Shown: positions 1 through 8,406 of the stretch, one piece after another
Numbering within the stretch: the stretch's first letter is position 1
Layout of the letters: the number at the start of each line of letters is the position of its first letter
NCBI GenBank assembly: GCA_028278025.1
Contig: JANQFE010000150.1
Coordinates: 1-64,000 of the forward strand
DNA: 64,000 nucleotides
Reading direction: 5' to 3'
DNA from: Thermodesulfobacteriota bacterium
Lineage (GTDB): Bacteria; Desulfobacterota; WTBG01; CAIYCZ01; CAIRTM01
Translations under genes and position numbers: made by a program
Notes under the pieces: model-generated
Told to the model about the DNA's origin: nothing
The model's database searches: none
Seen by the model: the letters and a program-made list of their open reading frames with translations, nothing else

Positions 1-164
1 AAACAAATTATAGCATGCCTTATTTTCTTTTTGTCTCAAATTGTGTTGCTATAGTTCTCTTCTGTTCCTTTTTCCCTCTGTAAACAAAGGCTGTGCTGCG
101 TCGGGACAGGCTCAAGATAATTACTGCTACGCTACATATAATATGCTTTATATATATTTTATAT

Positions 165-1319
165 CTAATTGTATTTACTTTCTTTTTCAACTATTACATT
201 TTCAAAAACCCTCACCATATTTCCGCCCCAAATCTTTTGAATCTGCCCTTCATTGTACCCCCGCTTGACCAACTCAAGTGTAATACTGCCAATTTCACTA
301 ACATCACTACAGCCCTCGACCAGCCCGCCCCCGTCAAAGTCGGAGCCTATGCCTACATGGTCAATCCCCGTAACTTCAGCGATATGATCAATGTGGTCAA
401 CCAGATCTGCAACGGTCGGCATGTCCTGGGGATCCTTTCTGTCGTAGGCTTTAACATAATCGGTAAAGAGGGTAACATTAATAACACCTCCGTTTTCAGC
501 AAGAGCTCTGAGCATGCTGTCATCCATATTGCGGGGATGATCACACACTGCACGGGCATTAGAATGTGATGCAATTACCGGTGATATAGACATTTCGACA
601 ACATCGTAAAAAGCCTCATCGGAAACATGCGAAACATCCACCATCATACCTATCCGGTTCATTTCAGCCACTACCTGCCGGCCAAACTCGCTCAGGCCAC
701 CGTGCTCAGCACCTGCTGAATCATCTGAAGAATCACAAATATGATTATTTTCAATATGGCAAAGGGTAATGTAGCGCGCACCTGAATCATAATACTCCTG
801 AATACGTGTTAGATCTTCACCTATGGGATAACCGTTTTCCATACCAATAAAAATTGCTCGCCGGCCCTGCTCCTCCAGGTTATAGGCATCCTGCGGACTC
901 AATGCCAATGCGGCAAGGTCGGCATTTTTTTCAATGCTTTCATGAATTACATCAAATTGTTCCCGTGCGCTTTCTTGTGCACTTGTATACCCTGAAGGAG
1001 TCAGGGGCCCCTGGCCTACAAAGACCGCAAAGAAAACCGCATCAAGTCCGCCTTCCTTCATGCGGGGAAAGTCAACCTGCACAGCACTCTCATTGAAATC
1101 ATGATCCTCACCTAAGTCATAATCGGGAACAATACTCATGACAAAAGGAGTGTCGACATGAGTATCAACGGTTAAGACCTTTGCGTGAATTTCGGCAGCC
1201 TTTTTCTCCTGTATATTGCCACAGCTGTTGGCCAGCACAAAGCAAACTGTCATCCACAGCGTGCACAATTGTTTAATTACGTGCAGGAATACACTAATTC
1301 TTTTTTGATTGGAATGCAT
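165..1319 (-). CDS. Membrane dipeptidase (peptidase M19), exported
   Basis: Zinc-dependent dipeptidase of the renal dipeptidase family, which hydrolyses dipeptides, including Cys-Gly in animal members. Visible ligand motifs are HxD at residues 54/56 (DTHVDTP), the bridging Glu in GMENG, His in LCHIENN and in DVSHVSD, and Asp in GIGSDFDGG, so the metal centre looks complete. I chose the ATG at 1319 because the protein then begins with a basic, hydrophobic export signal ending at a Cys (ANSC, a weak lipobox). A GTG at 1388 would add 23 residues without signal character. It is the last gene of the minus-strand run starting at 9201 and follows the metallophosphatase-cytochrome directly. Family assignment is firm; the substrate is unknown. 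Confidence 0.9.
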   Translation of the reverse strand: MHSNQKRISVFLHVIKQLCTLWMTVCFVLANSCGNIQEKKAAEIHAKVLTVDTHVDTPFVMSIVPDYDLGEDHDFNESAVQVDFPRMKEGGLDAVFFAVFVGQGPLTPSGYTSAQESAREQFDVIHESIEKNADLAALALSPQDAYNLEEQGRRAIFIGMENGYPIGEDLTRIQEYYDSGARYITLCHIENNHICDSSDDSAGAEHGGLSEFGRQVVAEMNRIGMMVDVSHVSDEAFYDVVEMSISPVIASHSNARAVCDHPRNMDDSMLRALAENGGVINVTLFTDYVKAYDRKDPQDMPTVADLVDHIDHIAEVTGIDHVGIGSDFDGGGLVEGCSDVSEIGSITLELVKRGYNEGQIQKIWGGNMVRVFENVIVEKESKYN

Positions 1320-1389
1320 AGCTCGCTGAGATTTTGTCCTTTGTGACCATCTGGGTGGAAGACAATCGACTGATAACTGCCGCGGCACT

Positions 1390-2727
1390 TTAGTGTTTTA
1401 TTTTTTGATAGTATGTTTCATAATCGAACTGCGGATTTTTTTCAGGGGTATGACAGATGATACAGGTCGTCTCTGCTATTTCACCATACTGTTCAGAGGG
1501 TTTTTCCAGATGCTCTCCTGCAGCACCGTGACACATTTCACACTGCACACCCCCCAAAGCAGGCGTGGCATCCGGACTCATGAAACCACCTATATAACCG
1601 AATCCGGTTACATGGCAGGGAATACATTCCGGGTTGAAGTCCTGATTTTTCTTGGCAAGCGACGTAAAGGCCGCTGCATGATCTGTCACGAGCCAATGCT
1701 CTGCCTGGTCTGCATGGCATCGTTCACATGTCTCGTAGCCGGCATAGTACCATCCCGTTTCAGGTGCTTCCGGTACAATATCAAAAAGCTCCTCTTTGTG
1801 TTCCTTCAAAAGAGCATGATAGGTATCCATCAACAACAACATTTCGCTGTCTTCTTCAATATCCGTATTTAAATAAATTACAGTATTCTCTGCATCAGTT
1901 ATTTTTTTGCTCCGGTCAAGGCTGATGGATAACCTGCCGATGTAGGTTCCTAAGGAGCCTGCTTTTACAATATGCACCCCATTGACCAGTAACGGTTCCT
2001 CTGTTATTTCATCACCATAACCACTGATTATGATATCAATTCCTGTAGTGTTCTGGGCAAGGGCAATTGATTGATCCAATCCCACACTGGCCAGTACAAT
2101 AGTAATGTCAGCCTTCTCCTGCAGGCTTTCAATTTCAGACTGCAGTATAGCCAGTTCATCAAGGACTATAATGTCTTTCTGGTTTACGGCGTTTGATTCC
2201 AGGATAGGTGCTTCATGTTCTTTTGCAATAATACCGGTAAAGCCCACGTGCACATTGTTGATTTTAAGAATTATGCCGGAAACTGCTATGGGCGCATGCG
2301 TATCTTCAAAAACGACATTTGCATTAAGGGTGGTCAGATTAAATAATTGCGTTTTATCAAGCAAAAAATCTACACCAAAAAAAAATTCATGACTGCCCAG
2401 ACTCAACATGTCATAGGACATCATCTGCATAGCCTCCAGGGCAATTTCCGCCTTTATCTGTCCCAGCAAACCGTATGAACCTAAAACATTTCCGGCATCA
2501 ACAATAACGGAATGCTGATCATCTGCTAAAGCAGACTTAATGTAGGTAGCCCGCCGGGCTAACCCGCCTGAAGGCTCTATAGGTCAATCACATGATTCGA
2601 TCTCACCCAATGTATCAGAAGTATATAGAATGGTGAGTTCACGCCAGACCACTTGTTCCGGGGAGCATGAGCATGTCGTAAAGATCAAAATCACACAGGC
2701 AAGTAGTATATATAACAAATTATACAT
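1390..2727 (-). CDS. Predicted selenoprotein: 5'-nucleotidase/SoxB-like metallophosphatase fused to tetraheme cytochrome c
   Basis: A 445-residue exported protein, read through an in-frame UGA at 2584-2586 (residue 48). The N-terminus is a lipoprotein-like signal with Cys residues near 19-21. Next comes the first strand of a UshA/SoxB-type metallophosphatase (LYTSDTLGEIE), then C46-D47-U48 followed by GGLARRA. Relatives of this family, from memory, read C-G-C at this place, so UGA stands for the second Cys. Downstream metal motifs are degenerate (DAGNVLG, GSHEFFFG, ISGYGDE), so phosphatase activity is doubtful. The C-terminal part, from about residue 320, has four CxxCH motifs (CERCH, CIPCH, CEMCH, CIICH). 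The start has AAGG 8 bases upstream and lies 20 bp after the propeller gene. Conservation on both sides of the UGA argues against a pseudogene. A conventional annotation would start at 2469 and lose the N-terminus. Confidence 0.85.
2544..2564 (-). promoter_or_regulatory. Candidate bacterial SECIS hairpin, metallophosphatase gene
   Basis: Starting 19 bases after the UGA at 2584-2586 the transcript can fold a 6-bp perfect stem (UAGCCC with GGGCUA) closed by a 3-base loop GGC, extended by one mismatch and two more pairs. The loop begins 28 bases after the UGA and has G in its first two positions. Both agree with the general model of bacterial SECIS elements as I know it. Folding was done by eye. 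Confidence 0.6.
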
Positions 2728-2747
2728 GTGCGAGACCTTCATCTCAT

Positions 2748-3938
2748 TTATTTTTCCAGCATGGCAAGAACAGCGTTAATCATGATATTCGCCAGCGTGC
2801 GCAATCTGTCATTTCTGTTCAGCACCTGTAGTATAGTGGGATTCAGGTGATAGTACAGTGCTATTAATTTTTGTCCTGCCGGAGTCTTGGTCAGCACACT
2901 ATCCCTCACATGCCGCAACAGGATGAGTTGTTGTTGAGTAATCCCGCAGATTTCCTCTATCACGCAATTCTCCTGCCTGCTTCCTCCAATGCCGTCATAG
3001 TGCAGTATAGTACCGGCACTGCCTACAACAAAAACATTGGTTGCTGAACTGCCCCAGATGCCCACAAGTGGACCCGTGTCTTGAACAAGCATTTCTGACC
3101 AGCGCACACCATCAAAATGAAGCACAGCCCCGCCGCTCAAAGCAGGAATTGTCTCATACTCGGCATCATCGTCAGTAAAACCGCCTACGGCAAACACATC
3201 CGTAGCTGAGCTGCCCCAGGTATTCATAATCCATGCATTTGAACCGCTGCTCATTGTTGTCCATTCTATCCCATCCCAGTGCAATATGATACTGTGATCA
3301 CCAGTGACATAAATATCATCTTCTGAACTGCCCCAGATGCCCCAAAGATTTTCTGAGGCTCCACTTTCCACGGATGACCATGAATCCCCATTACCTTTTA
3401 GAATTGTACCTTTTTTCCCTACAATATAAATATTCTCTGCCGAACTGCCCCAAACGGCATGCAGATCCTGTGTGGTCCCGCTTTGCAGAAGTTCCCATTG
3501 CAACCCATCATAATGAAGAAGAGTACCACGGGTACCAACCGCAAAAACATTCGTTTCAGAACTGCCCCAGACGCCTAACAGCCATTCTTCTGTTCCGCTA
3601 ACCATTGAAGACCAGCCGGTACCGTCATAGAACTGGATAGTACCGCCATGACATACACCGAATACTGCTGAGGCCGAACTGCCCCAGATAGCCGAAAGTC
3701 ACGATGATTTATTGTCCATTGCGGTCCAGGTCCCTTCAGGGTTGCCGTCATAATGCAGTATGGTCCCCAGAATACCTACTGCAAATACGTCACCGGCCGA
3801 ACTGCCCCAAACACCTGCAAGGGACCTTTTCGTACCGCTGTCCATCAGAGTCCAGCCGGCTCGCGCCGCAGGTATACCTACAAACATGAGCATAAGCCAG
3901 CAAAGCATTACTACGTTCATACAATTTCTGTTTATCAT
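2748..3938 (-). CDS. Secreted WGSS-repeat beta-propeller-like protein with one in-frame UGA
   Basis: A 396-codon reading frame with a signal peptide (cleavage near AARAG) and seven repeats of about 45 residues built around WGSS-x5-FAVG-x4-ILHYDG, typical of a secreted propeller. An in-frame UGA at 3699-3701 (codon 80) interrupts repeat 2 and splits the gene into 79- and 285-residue frames. At this position the other repeats have S, W, D or N, never Cys, and the next repeat has Trp, so UGG to UGA by one mutation is plausible. A hairpin follows the UGA, however, and both neighbouring genes use UGA as probable Sec. After the repeats comes a Cys-containing C-terminal module with the signature RDSVLTKTPAGQKLIALYY, shared with the protein at 43427. 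The start has a strong RBS (GGGGAGATTAC). Function unknown; either a pseudogene or a third selenoprotein. Confidence 0.7.
3668..3687 (-). promoter_or_regulatory. Possible SECIS-like hairpin after the UGA of the propeller gene
   Basis: From 12 bases after the UGA the transcript can form a 7-bp stem (CUGGGGC with GCCUCAG, one G-U pair) and a 6-base loop AGUUCG, starting 18 bases after the UGA with G as the second loop base. The same DNA word codes the WGSSA motif in the other repeats that lack a UGA, so part of the stem may be coincidence. Confidence 0.3.
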
Positions 3939-3974
3939 GTAATCTCCCCTTTCATCAGTAATTTTTTTTGCACC

Positions 3975-4820
3975 TTACTCATTACAGGGACCGGGATCTG
4001 ATCCGTAGTTAAAATCATTTCCCTCACTGGACCACTCATCCCATCCTCCCTGGTAGCGGTATACATTAGTATACCCAAGCGCTACTGCCGCCCGGGCAGC
4101 ATCGCCGCTGACGGGTCAGGTAAAACCACCGCAATACATGACGACCTTCGCATCCTTATTAATAACAACTTCAGTAAAGGCGTTTCCCCCGTTGATAAGG
4201 TCATCACCTGAAACAAAAAGGGACGACCATATATTAATTGCCCCCGGTATATGTCCCCCCGGATGTACAGGATGTACACCGGCATAAATTTCAGGGCTGT
4301 AAAGATCAATGAGATACTGTGCATCATCAAACGGGCAATTTGCGGTATGCCATTCCTTGAAGGCTTCGTATGCGATAATATAATACTCTCCATTGCGTTC
4401 CCAGTCGGCAGTCCCGCCGGTATAGCACAAGACATTTCTGTATCCCAGGCGGACAGCTTGTTGAGCAAACTGCATTGCCTCCTCGCTACCGGTACCATAG
4501 GTAATGAGAGTTATCTGTTTATCTGTAACTACACTTGTGAGCGCTTCACCATTAGCTATAAGGTTTCCATCGGTATCTATAAAATCGTTAAAAGCAATAT
4601 TCTGAGCATCCTGTATATACCCGGCAGCCCACTCTTCTTGTTCCCTGACATCAATAATAACGGTTGTCTTCATCGCTTCTTGATCTTCTATATAGGCTTT
4701 TAGTTCTTCATATCCGATAGTGCTTACCCTGAGTGCACAGGCCTGTAAGAAAAAAGCATATATACTGCCTACTATCAGAGACCACCAAAAAACCGTAAAA
4801 TGTAAGCGTGCTGAACTCAT
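3975..4820 (-). CDS. Predicted selenoprotein: tandem rhodanese lipoprotein
   Basis: A 281-residue protein read through UGA at 4116-4118 (residue 235). The N-terminus is a lipoprotein signal with lipobox LQAC. Two rhodanese domains follow. The first (IDVREQEEWAAGYI, near residues 50-130) lacks its active-site Cys (TYGTGSEE), so it is structural. The second contains HPGGHIPGAINI and the active loop YCGGFT-U-PVSGDAA, then LGYTNVYRYQGGWDEW to a TAA at 3975. Relatives, as I recall them, carry Cys where the UGA lies, and rhodanese-related sulfurtransferases are a known class of bacterial selenoproteins. RBS GGAG lies just before the ATG, 12 bp after the aminotransferase gene. Expected role: periplasmic transfer of sulfane sulfur or selenium, or a redox activity of the C-x4-U pair. 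A naive call ends at 4116 and loses 46 conserved residues. Confidence 0.9.
4078..4106 (-). promoter_or_regulatory. Candidate bacterial SECIS hairpin, rhodanese gene
   Basis: Beginning 10 bases after the UGA at 4116-4118, the transcript can pair over 12 positions with a single A-G mismatch and two G-U pairs, closed by the 5-base loop CGGGC. The loop starts 22 bases after the UGA and has G in its second position. This is the longest of the three hairpins and fits the expected geometry for a Sec insertion element. Folding was done by eye. Confidence 0.65.
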
Positions 4821-4832
4821 TTTTTTCTCCGT

Positions 4833-6230
4833 TTATAAATCAGCTGCAATGTCCTGAATAGCATCAAAGGTTGTATCTATTTCAGAAAAATTATTATATA
4901 CATGCGTTGAGATTCGCAGTGCGCGCATGTCGTTACTGTCAGTAAGCTTATCCTGAAAACCCACTGTCCTGGTTATTATATTTTGTTCAATAAGACTGTA
5001 AAACAACGTGCTGATATTGTCTCCGGTGGTCCCATACAGCTCATCAAACGGGTTGAACGAAACAAGTCCGGTTGACAGTTCTTCATCAAGTGGTGATATT
5101 ATTTTCTCAGCGCCCCAGGTATTGATAATTTTTTCTTTTGTATAGTTCTGCAGGGCCAGCACTCGGGCTTCTATCCTGTCTTTGCCAATTGCATTTTGAA
5201 GATCAATTGCATCCATCACGGCTGCATAGGCGGGGGTACATTGCTGTCCTCTGGTTTGAAAGTAACCCAGAGTTACTTTACGTTCCGGCGAGCCATACAC
5301 TTCTGTAGCAGTGGGCCATACGTACTCCTGCATGTCCTTGCGCATATACAAAACACCGGTTCCCGGAGGTGCACAGAGCCATTTATGAGGAGAAGTAGCA
5401 TAGAAATCACAATCAAAGTCATGCAGATTAATATCTATCATTCCAATGGCATGGGCACCATCGACAACCGTTATGATATCGTGTTCACGTGCCAGTCGGC
5501 ATATCTCCTTAACCGGCATGCGCAGGCCCGTGGTATAATTTATATGGCAAAAGCTGATTACCTTTGTCTGGGGAGTTATGGCTTTTTCAAACGCATGCAG
5601 TATTTCATCCTTGTTGTGAGCAGGTGTGGGCAGTTCCACGAAACTGAGCGTTACATTCTTGCGGTCCCTGATAAAATACCAGCAGGAATTATAGGGTCTA
5701 AAATGCTGGGTAGTGAGCACTTCGTCTCCTTCATGCAGCTCCAGACCACTGGAAACAAAACCAAGACCTTCGGTAGTGTTCGTAGTCATAAGGATTTCAT
5801 CTGTGTCGGCACCCACAAACTCGGCAACCTTTGCCCGAATCTCACCCATCCCCATGCAGCAACGGTCATCATACAGTAGCATCTCCATAGGGTTCTCAGC
5901 AAACCGCTTGAAATCTTCCTCCACCTTGGAAAGAACTATTTTGGACATTGATCCTTCTGTGCCCGTGTTCAGGTAAATAAGATCTTTGTTTAATGAGAAT
6001 TGTTCCTTAACGTACCTCCAGTAGAGTTCCTCACGCAGGCTGCCGGAAGACTCTGAAAGAAAGCGCAATACATCACGTGCTTCTGCCCTGCTGAGGAATG
6101 CTTCAGGCAAAACAAACGTTGACAGCCCCCCTACCGTTGCGGTGCTGAAAGCCTTTAAGAAATTTCTTCGGTTAAAAAAAGTAGATGGCTCTTTATTGTT
6201 TTTTATGTCGCTGCTTTCAAAGCTTTTCAT
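4833..6230 (-). CDS. Tat-exported class V aminotransferase (isopenicillin-N-epimerase/EgtE-like)
   Basis: PLP-dependent class V aminotransferase-fold enzyme preceded by a twin-arginine signal (NRRNFLKAF followed by a hydrophobic stretch), so it should act outside the cytoplasm, which is unusual for a PLP enzyme. Core motifs are TTNTTEG, VDGAHAIG (Asp contacting the cofactor nitrogen) and SPHKWL (Schiff-base Lys). The C-terminus reads RISTHVYNNFSEID, as in epimerase/C-S lyase-type members; the catalytic Cys loop of cysteine desulfurases and selenocysteine lyases is not apparent. The ATG at 6230 has AGGG 8 bases upstream; an in-frame GTG at 6245 is less likely. It precedes the Sec-rhodanese by 12 bp, suggesting an exported sulfur- or selenium-amino-acid pathway, which is an inference. 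Substrate unknown. Confidence 0.88.
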   Translation of the reverse strand: MKSFESSDIKNNKEPSTFFNRRNFLKAFSTATVGGLSTFVLPEAFLSRAEARDVLRFLSESSGSLREELYWRYVKEQFSLNKDLIYLNTGTEGSMSKIVLSKVEEDFKRFAENPMEMLLYDDRCCMGMGEIRAKVAEFVGADTDEILMTTNTTEGLGFVSSGLELHEGDEVLTTQHFRPYNSCWYFIRDRKNVTLSFVELPTPAHNKDEILHAFEKAITPQTKVISFCHINYTTGLRMPVKEICRLAREHDIITVVDGAHAIGMIDINLHDFDCDFYATSPHKWLCAPPGTGVLYMRKDMQEYVWPTATEVYGSPERKVTLGYFQTRGQQCTPAYAAVMDAIDLQNAIGKDRIEARVLALQNYTKEKIINTWGAEKIISPLDEELSTGLVSFNPFDELYGTTGDNISTLFYSLIEQNIITRTVGFQDKLTDSNDMRALRISTHVYNNFSEIDTTFDAIQDIAADL

Positions 6231-6328
6231 AAGTATGGCCCTCACTGTAGATAGTTACCCCCAAGTCGTTGTGTTGATACACCTCTTAACAGTGCCCATA
6301 TATAATGGCAGTATAGCTGTTTTTCATT

Positions 6329-8194
6329 CTATTCCTCCAGATATAGTTCATCAGCTACGTCTTTCAATCCCAGTTCGCCGAGCTTTTCCCGCGTAGGCCA
6401 GCCGGTTTTTTTATCAAAACCCGATTCTTCGTAATATTCATCAAGCATGCCATCAAAATCATTGATTCGCCGTCCATCATATTTGCCGCCCTTAATCGGC
6501 TCGTTCAGGATTCGCTGGGGAAGCGTGTCATCCTTGCGGTCAAACCCCTCGCGGGCATTAAAAGCCCGTTGAATACAGATTGTGCGCTCTCCTATTTTCA
6601 GATACTCTTTGATATCGATCTTACGACCTGTTATGGCAGCAAATCCTTCCAGCGTCTGATGGACATCCGGAATATTGAACAGGGCCGGGTAAAGGCAGAC
6701 GCCGATACAATTGGAAGCAACGGTGAACTCTTTGTAAGGCTTGTACCATTGGGCAATCCCTTTTTCTGCTGCCGGATCAGGTTTTTCCTTCAGCCCGGTT
6801 ACATCGCTGAAAATGACCCCCATGTCCATAGGAAAGGCCCAGGGCCGCACGACGGTTGCACCGCGCTCGGCCGTGGCTGCAGTCAAAGCTGAAGCCTTGT
6901 TTTGTCGCCACTCATCCCCATCAAGTTCCATGCCCTTGACATGAAATGCATATTCATCGGTGCCTTGGCCCACTATTTCTGCCGCCCGTTTGACCCCCTC
7001 GGCCAGAACATCACCGAAACCTTTCCTAAAAATCATCATTTCCATCATACGAACGCATCCGGGGCCGTCACCCCACGTCAGCGCTAGACCGCCGGTATCT
7101 TTCGTGCTCAACAAACCTTTTTCCTGGCATTCCATGATCCAAGCGGCCAATTCAGAGGCCGAATTGACACAAACCCCGTTTTTGTTGCACAGCTCGGAAA
7201 TTTTTGCGATGGCATTAACATCCGTTATGCCGCACTTCCAGCCCCAGTTCCAGTAGGCCTCTGCCATAGGACCGCTGAATTCCGTGCCTTTAAATTCCCC
7301 TTCTTTTATTCGGTACTCTACGCCGCACCCGATGGGACAGGCATAGCAGGCCCGTGACCCGACATGCAAATTTTTACGTATGTTTTCTATATACAGCTTT
7401 TCATCGGTCCAGCCCCCTTCCTGAAAATGCTTGTGACCGAAATCCTGCACTTCAAATACGGTTTGATTAAAAGCAGCCGAACTCCCGTGTTTCAACATTT
7501 GTATCGGTGGAGCCGCTTGCATGGTTTTATTTATCTGCTTACATAAGGCTTTTAAACGCTCAGGATCTTTAACCGCTACACGGCCGCTTGAGCGGATAAC
7601 AATGGCTTTTAAGTTTTTTGACCCCATGACAGCCCCGCTTCCGCCTTTACCGGCAAAGCGGGTATGGTTGCCTATGCAGGCAAGCCGTACCCGGTTTTCA
7701 CCGGCCGGGCCAATGGAGATGACTTGAATCCGGGAGTCGCCGATTTCGTTTTCCAGGGCCTCCTGCAATTCCTGGATATTCATACCCCAAAGGTGACCGG
7801 CATCCCGTATTTCAATGCTGTTATCATCAATCATAATATAAACCGGCTTTGGGGCACTGCCGTTAACGGCAATCAGCTCATATCCGGCCATGCGCATATG
7901 TGCCCCCCAATGCCCGCCCATATTGGACATGGATATGGTGCCTGTCTCTGGAGATTTAAAGACAACGGTTCCCCGCGGTCCGGCTGGAAAAGCAGTACCG
8001 TTTAGCGGTGCGCTGGCAAAAACAATTGCATTATTGGGACCCAGCGGATCGGCCTTAGGCGGTACCATGTCCCAGATCAGCCGTGTGCCGATCCCTTCGC
8101 CGCCCATGTAGTCGCGTTCAAGTTCTTCAGGTACGGGCATACTGCTGATTTCTGCGGAGCTTAAATGTATTTTTATCATTTTCAGCTTGTTCAT
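6329..8194 (-). CDS. aor: Aldehyde:ferredoxin oxidoreductase (tungsten enzyme)
   Basis: Oxidises aldehydes to carboxylic acids (or the reverse) with ferredoxin, using a bis-pterin tungsten cofactor and one [4Fe-4S] cluster in the cytoplasm. About 621 residues, normal for the family. Seen here: the N-terminal GGEGIGTRL, the pterin-binding stretch GPAGENRVRLACIGNH and the following GKGGSGAVMGSKNLKAI, cluster ligands CYACPIGC, and CIGVC near the C-terminus. The ATG at 8194 was preferred (GAGAAG upstream); GTG 8200 and ATG 8179 are alternatives. It lies 26 bp after the small ferredoxin gene, its likely electron partner, and FdhD is upstream in the same run. The aldehyde substrate cannot be told from the sequence. 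Confidence 0.93.
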   Translation of the reverse strand: MNKLKMIKIHLSSAEISSMPVPEELERDYMGGEGIGTRLIWDMVPPKADPLGPNNAIVFASAPLNGTAFPAGPRGTVVFKSPETGTISMSNMGGHWGAHMRMAGYELIAVNGSAPKPVYIMIDDNSIEIRDAGHLWGMNIQELQEALENEIGDSRIQVISIGPAGENRVRLACIGNHTRFAGKGGSGAVMGSKNLKAIVIRSSGRVAVKDPERLKALCKQINKTMQAAPPIQMLKHGSSAAFNQTVFEVQDFGHKHFQEGGWTDEKLYIENIRKNLHVGSRACYACPIGCGVEYRIKEGEFKGTEFSGPMAEAYWNWGWKCGITDVNAIAKISELCNKNGVCVNSASELAAWIMECQEKGLLSTKDTGGLALTWGDGPGCVRMMEMMIFRKGFGDVLAEGVKRAAEIVGQGTDEYAFHVKGMELDGDEWRQNKASALTAATAERGATVVRPWAFPMDMGVIFSDVTGLKEKPDPAAEKGIAQWYKPYKEFTVASNCIGVCLYPALFNIPDVHQTLEGFAAITGRKIDIKEYLKIGERTICIQRAFNAREGFDRKDDTLPQRILNEPIKGGKYDGRRINDFDGMLDEYYEESGFDKKTGWPTREKLGELGLKDVADELYLEE

Positions 8195-8220
8195 GTGCAC
8201 ACTTCTCTATAAAAATTGGA

Positions 8221-8388
8221 TTAGACGGATATAGCCACTGCCGGGCACATGTCAATACAGGCAGTGCATTCCCGACAGTGCTCCTCATATACAACTGCCT
8301 TTTCTGCCAATTCAAGGGCCCCGCTGCTGCAGACATCACTGCAGCACCCGCAGCCCACACATAGATCCTGATTTATAGTTATGGACAT
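8221..8388 (-). CDS. Small 2x[4Fe-4S] ferredoxin
   Basis: A 55-residue ferredoxin with two cluster motifs, CVGCGCCSDVC (residues 10-20) and CRECTACIDMC followed by Pro (38-49), the classic bacterial-type arrangement. It starts at the ATG at 8386-8388 and ends at TAA 8221-8223. It sits between FdhD (18 bp upstream) and the aldehyde oxidoreductase (26 bp downstream), so it is probably the oxidoreductase's electron carrier or a small subunit of it. The first motif has an additional Cys (CGCC) beyond the usual four. Confidence 0.9.
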   Translation of the reverse strand: MSITINQDLCVGCGCCSDVCSSGALELAEKAVVYEEHCRECTACIDMCPAVAISV

Positions 8389-8406
8389 TAGACAACTCCT
8401 TGTGTT

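Noticed and set aside
2980-3850. Regular 130-140 base repetition that could be taken for a CRISPR-like array
   Set aside because: The repeats are in frame and encode WGSS propeller units; spacers are coding and similar to each other.
1390-4820. Genome-wide reassignment of UGA to a sense codon
   Set aside because: Many other genes here end in UGA at the expected family length and contain none in frame; only three adjacent genes read through it.
5196-5879. 227-codon plus-strand open frame
   Set aside because: Lies wholly opposite the aminotransferase gene, with no RBS or recognisable protein features.
4833-6230. Cysteine desulfurase or selenocysteine lyase
   Set aside because: The fold and PLP Lys fit, but the catalytic Cys loop expected near the C-terminus is absent.
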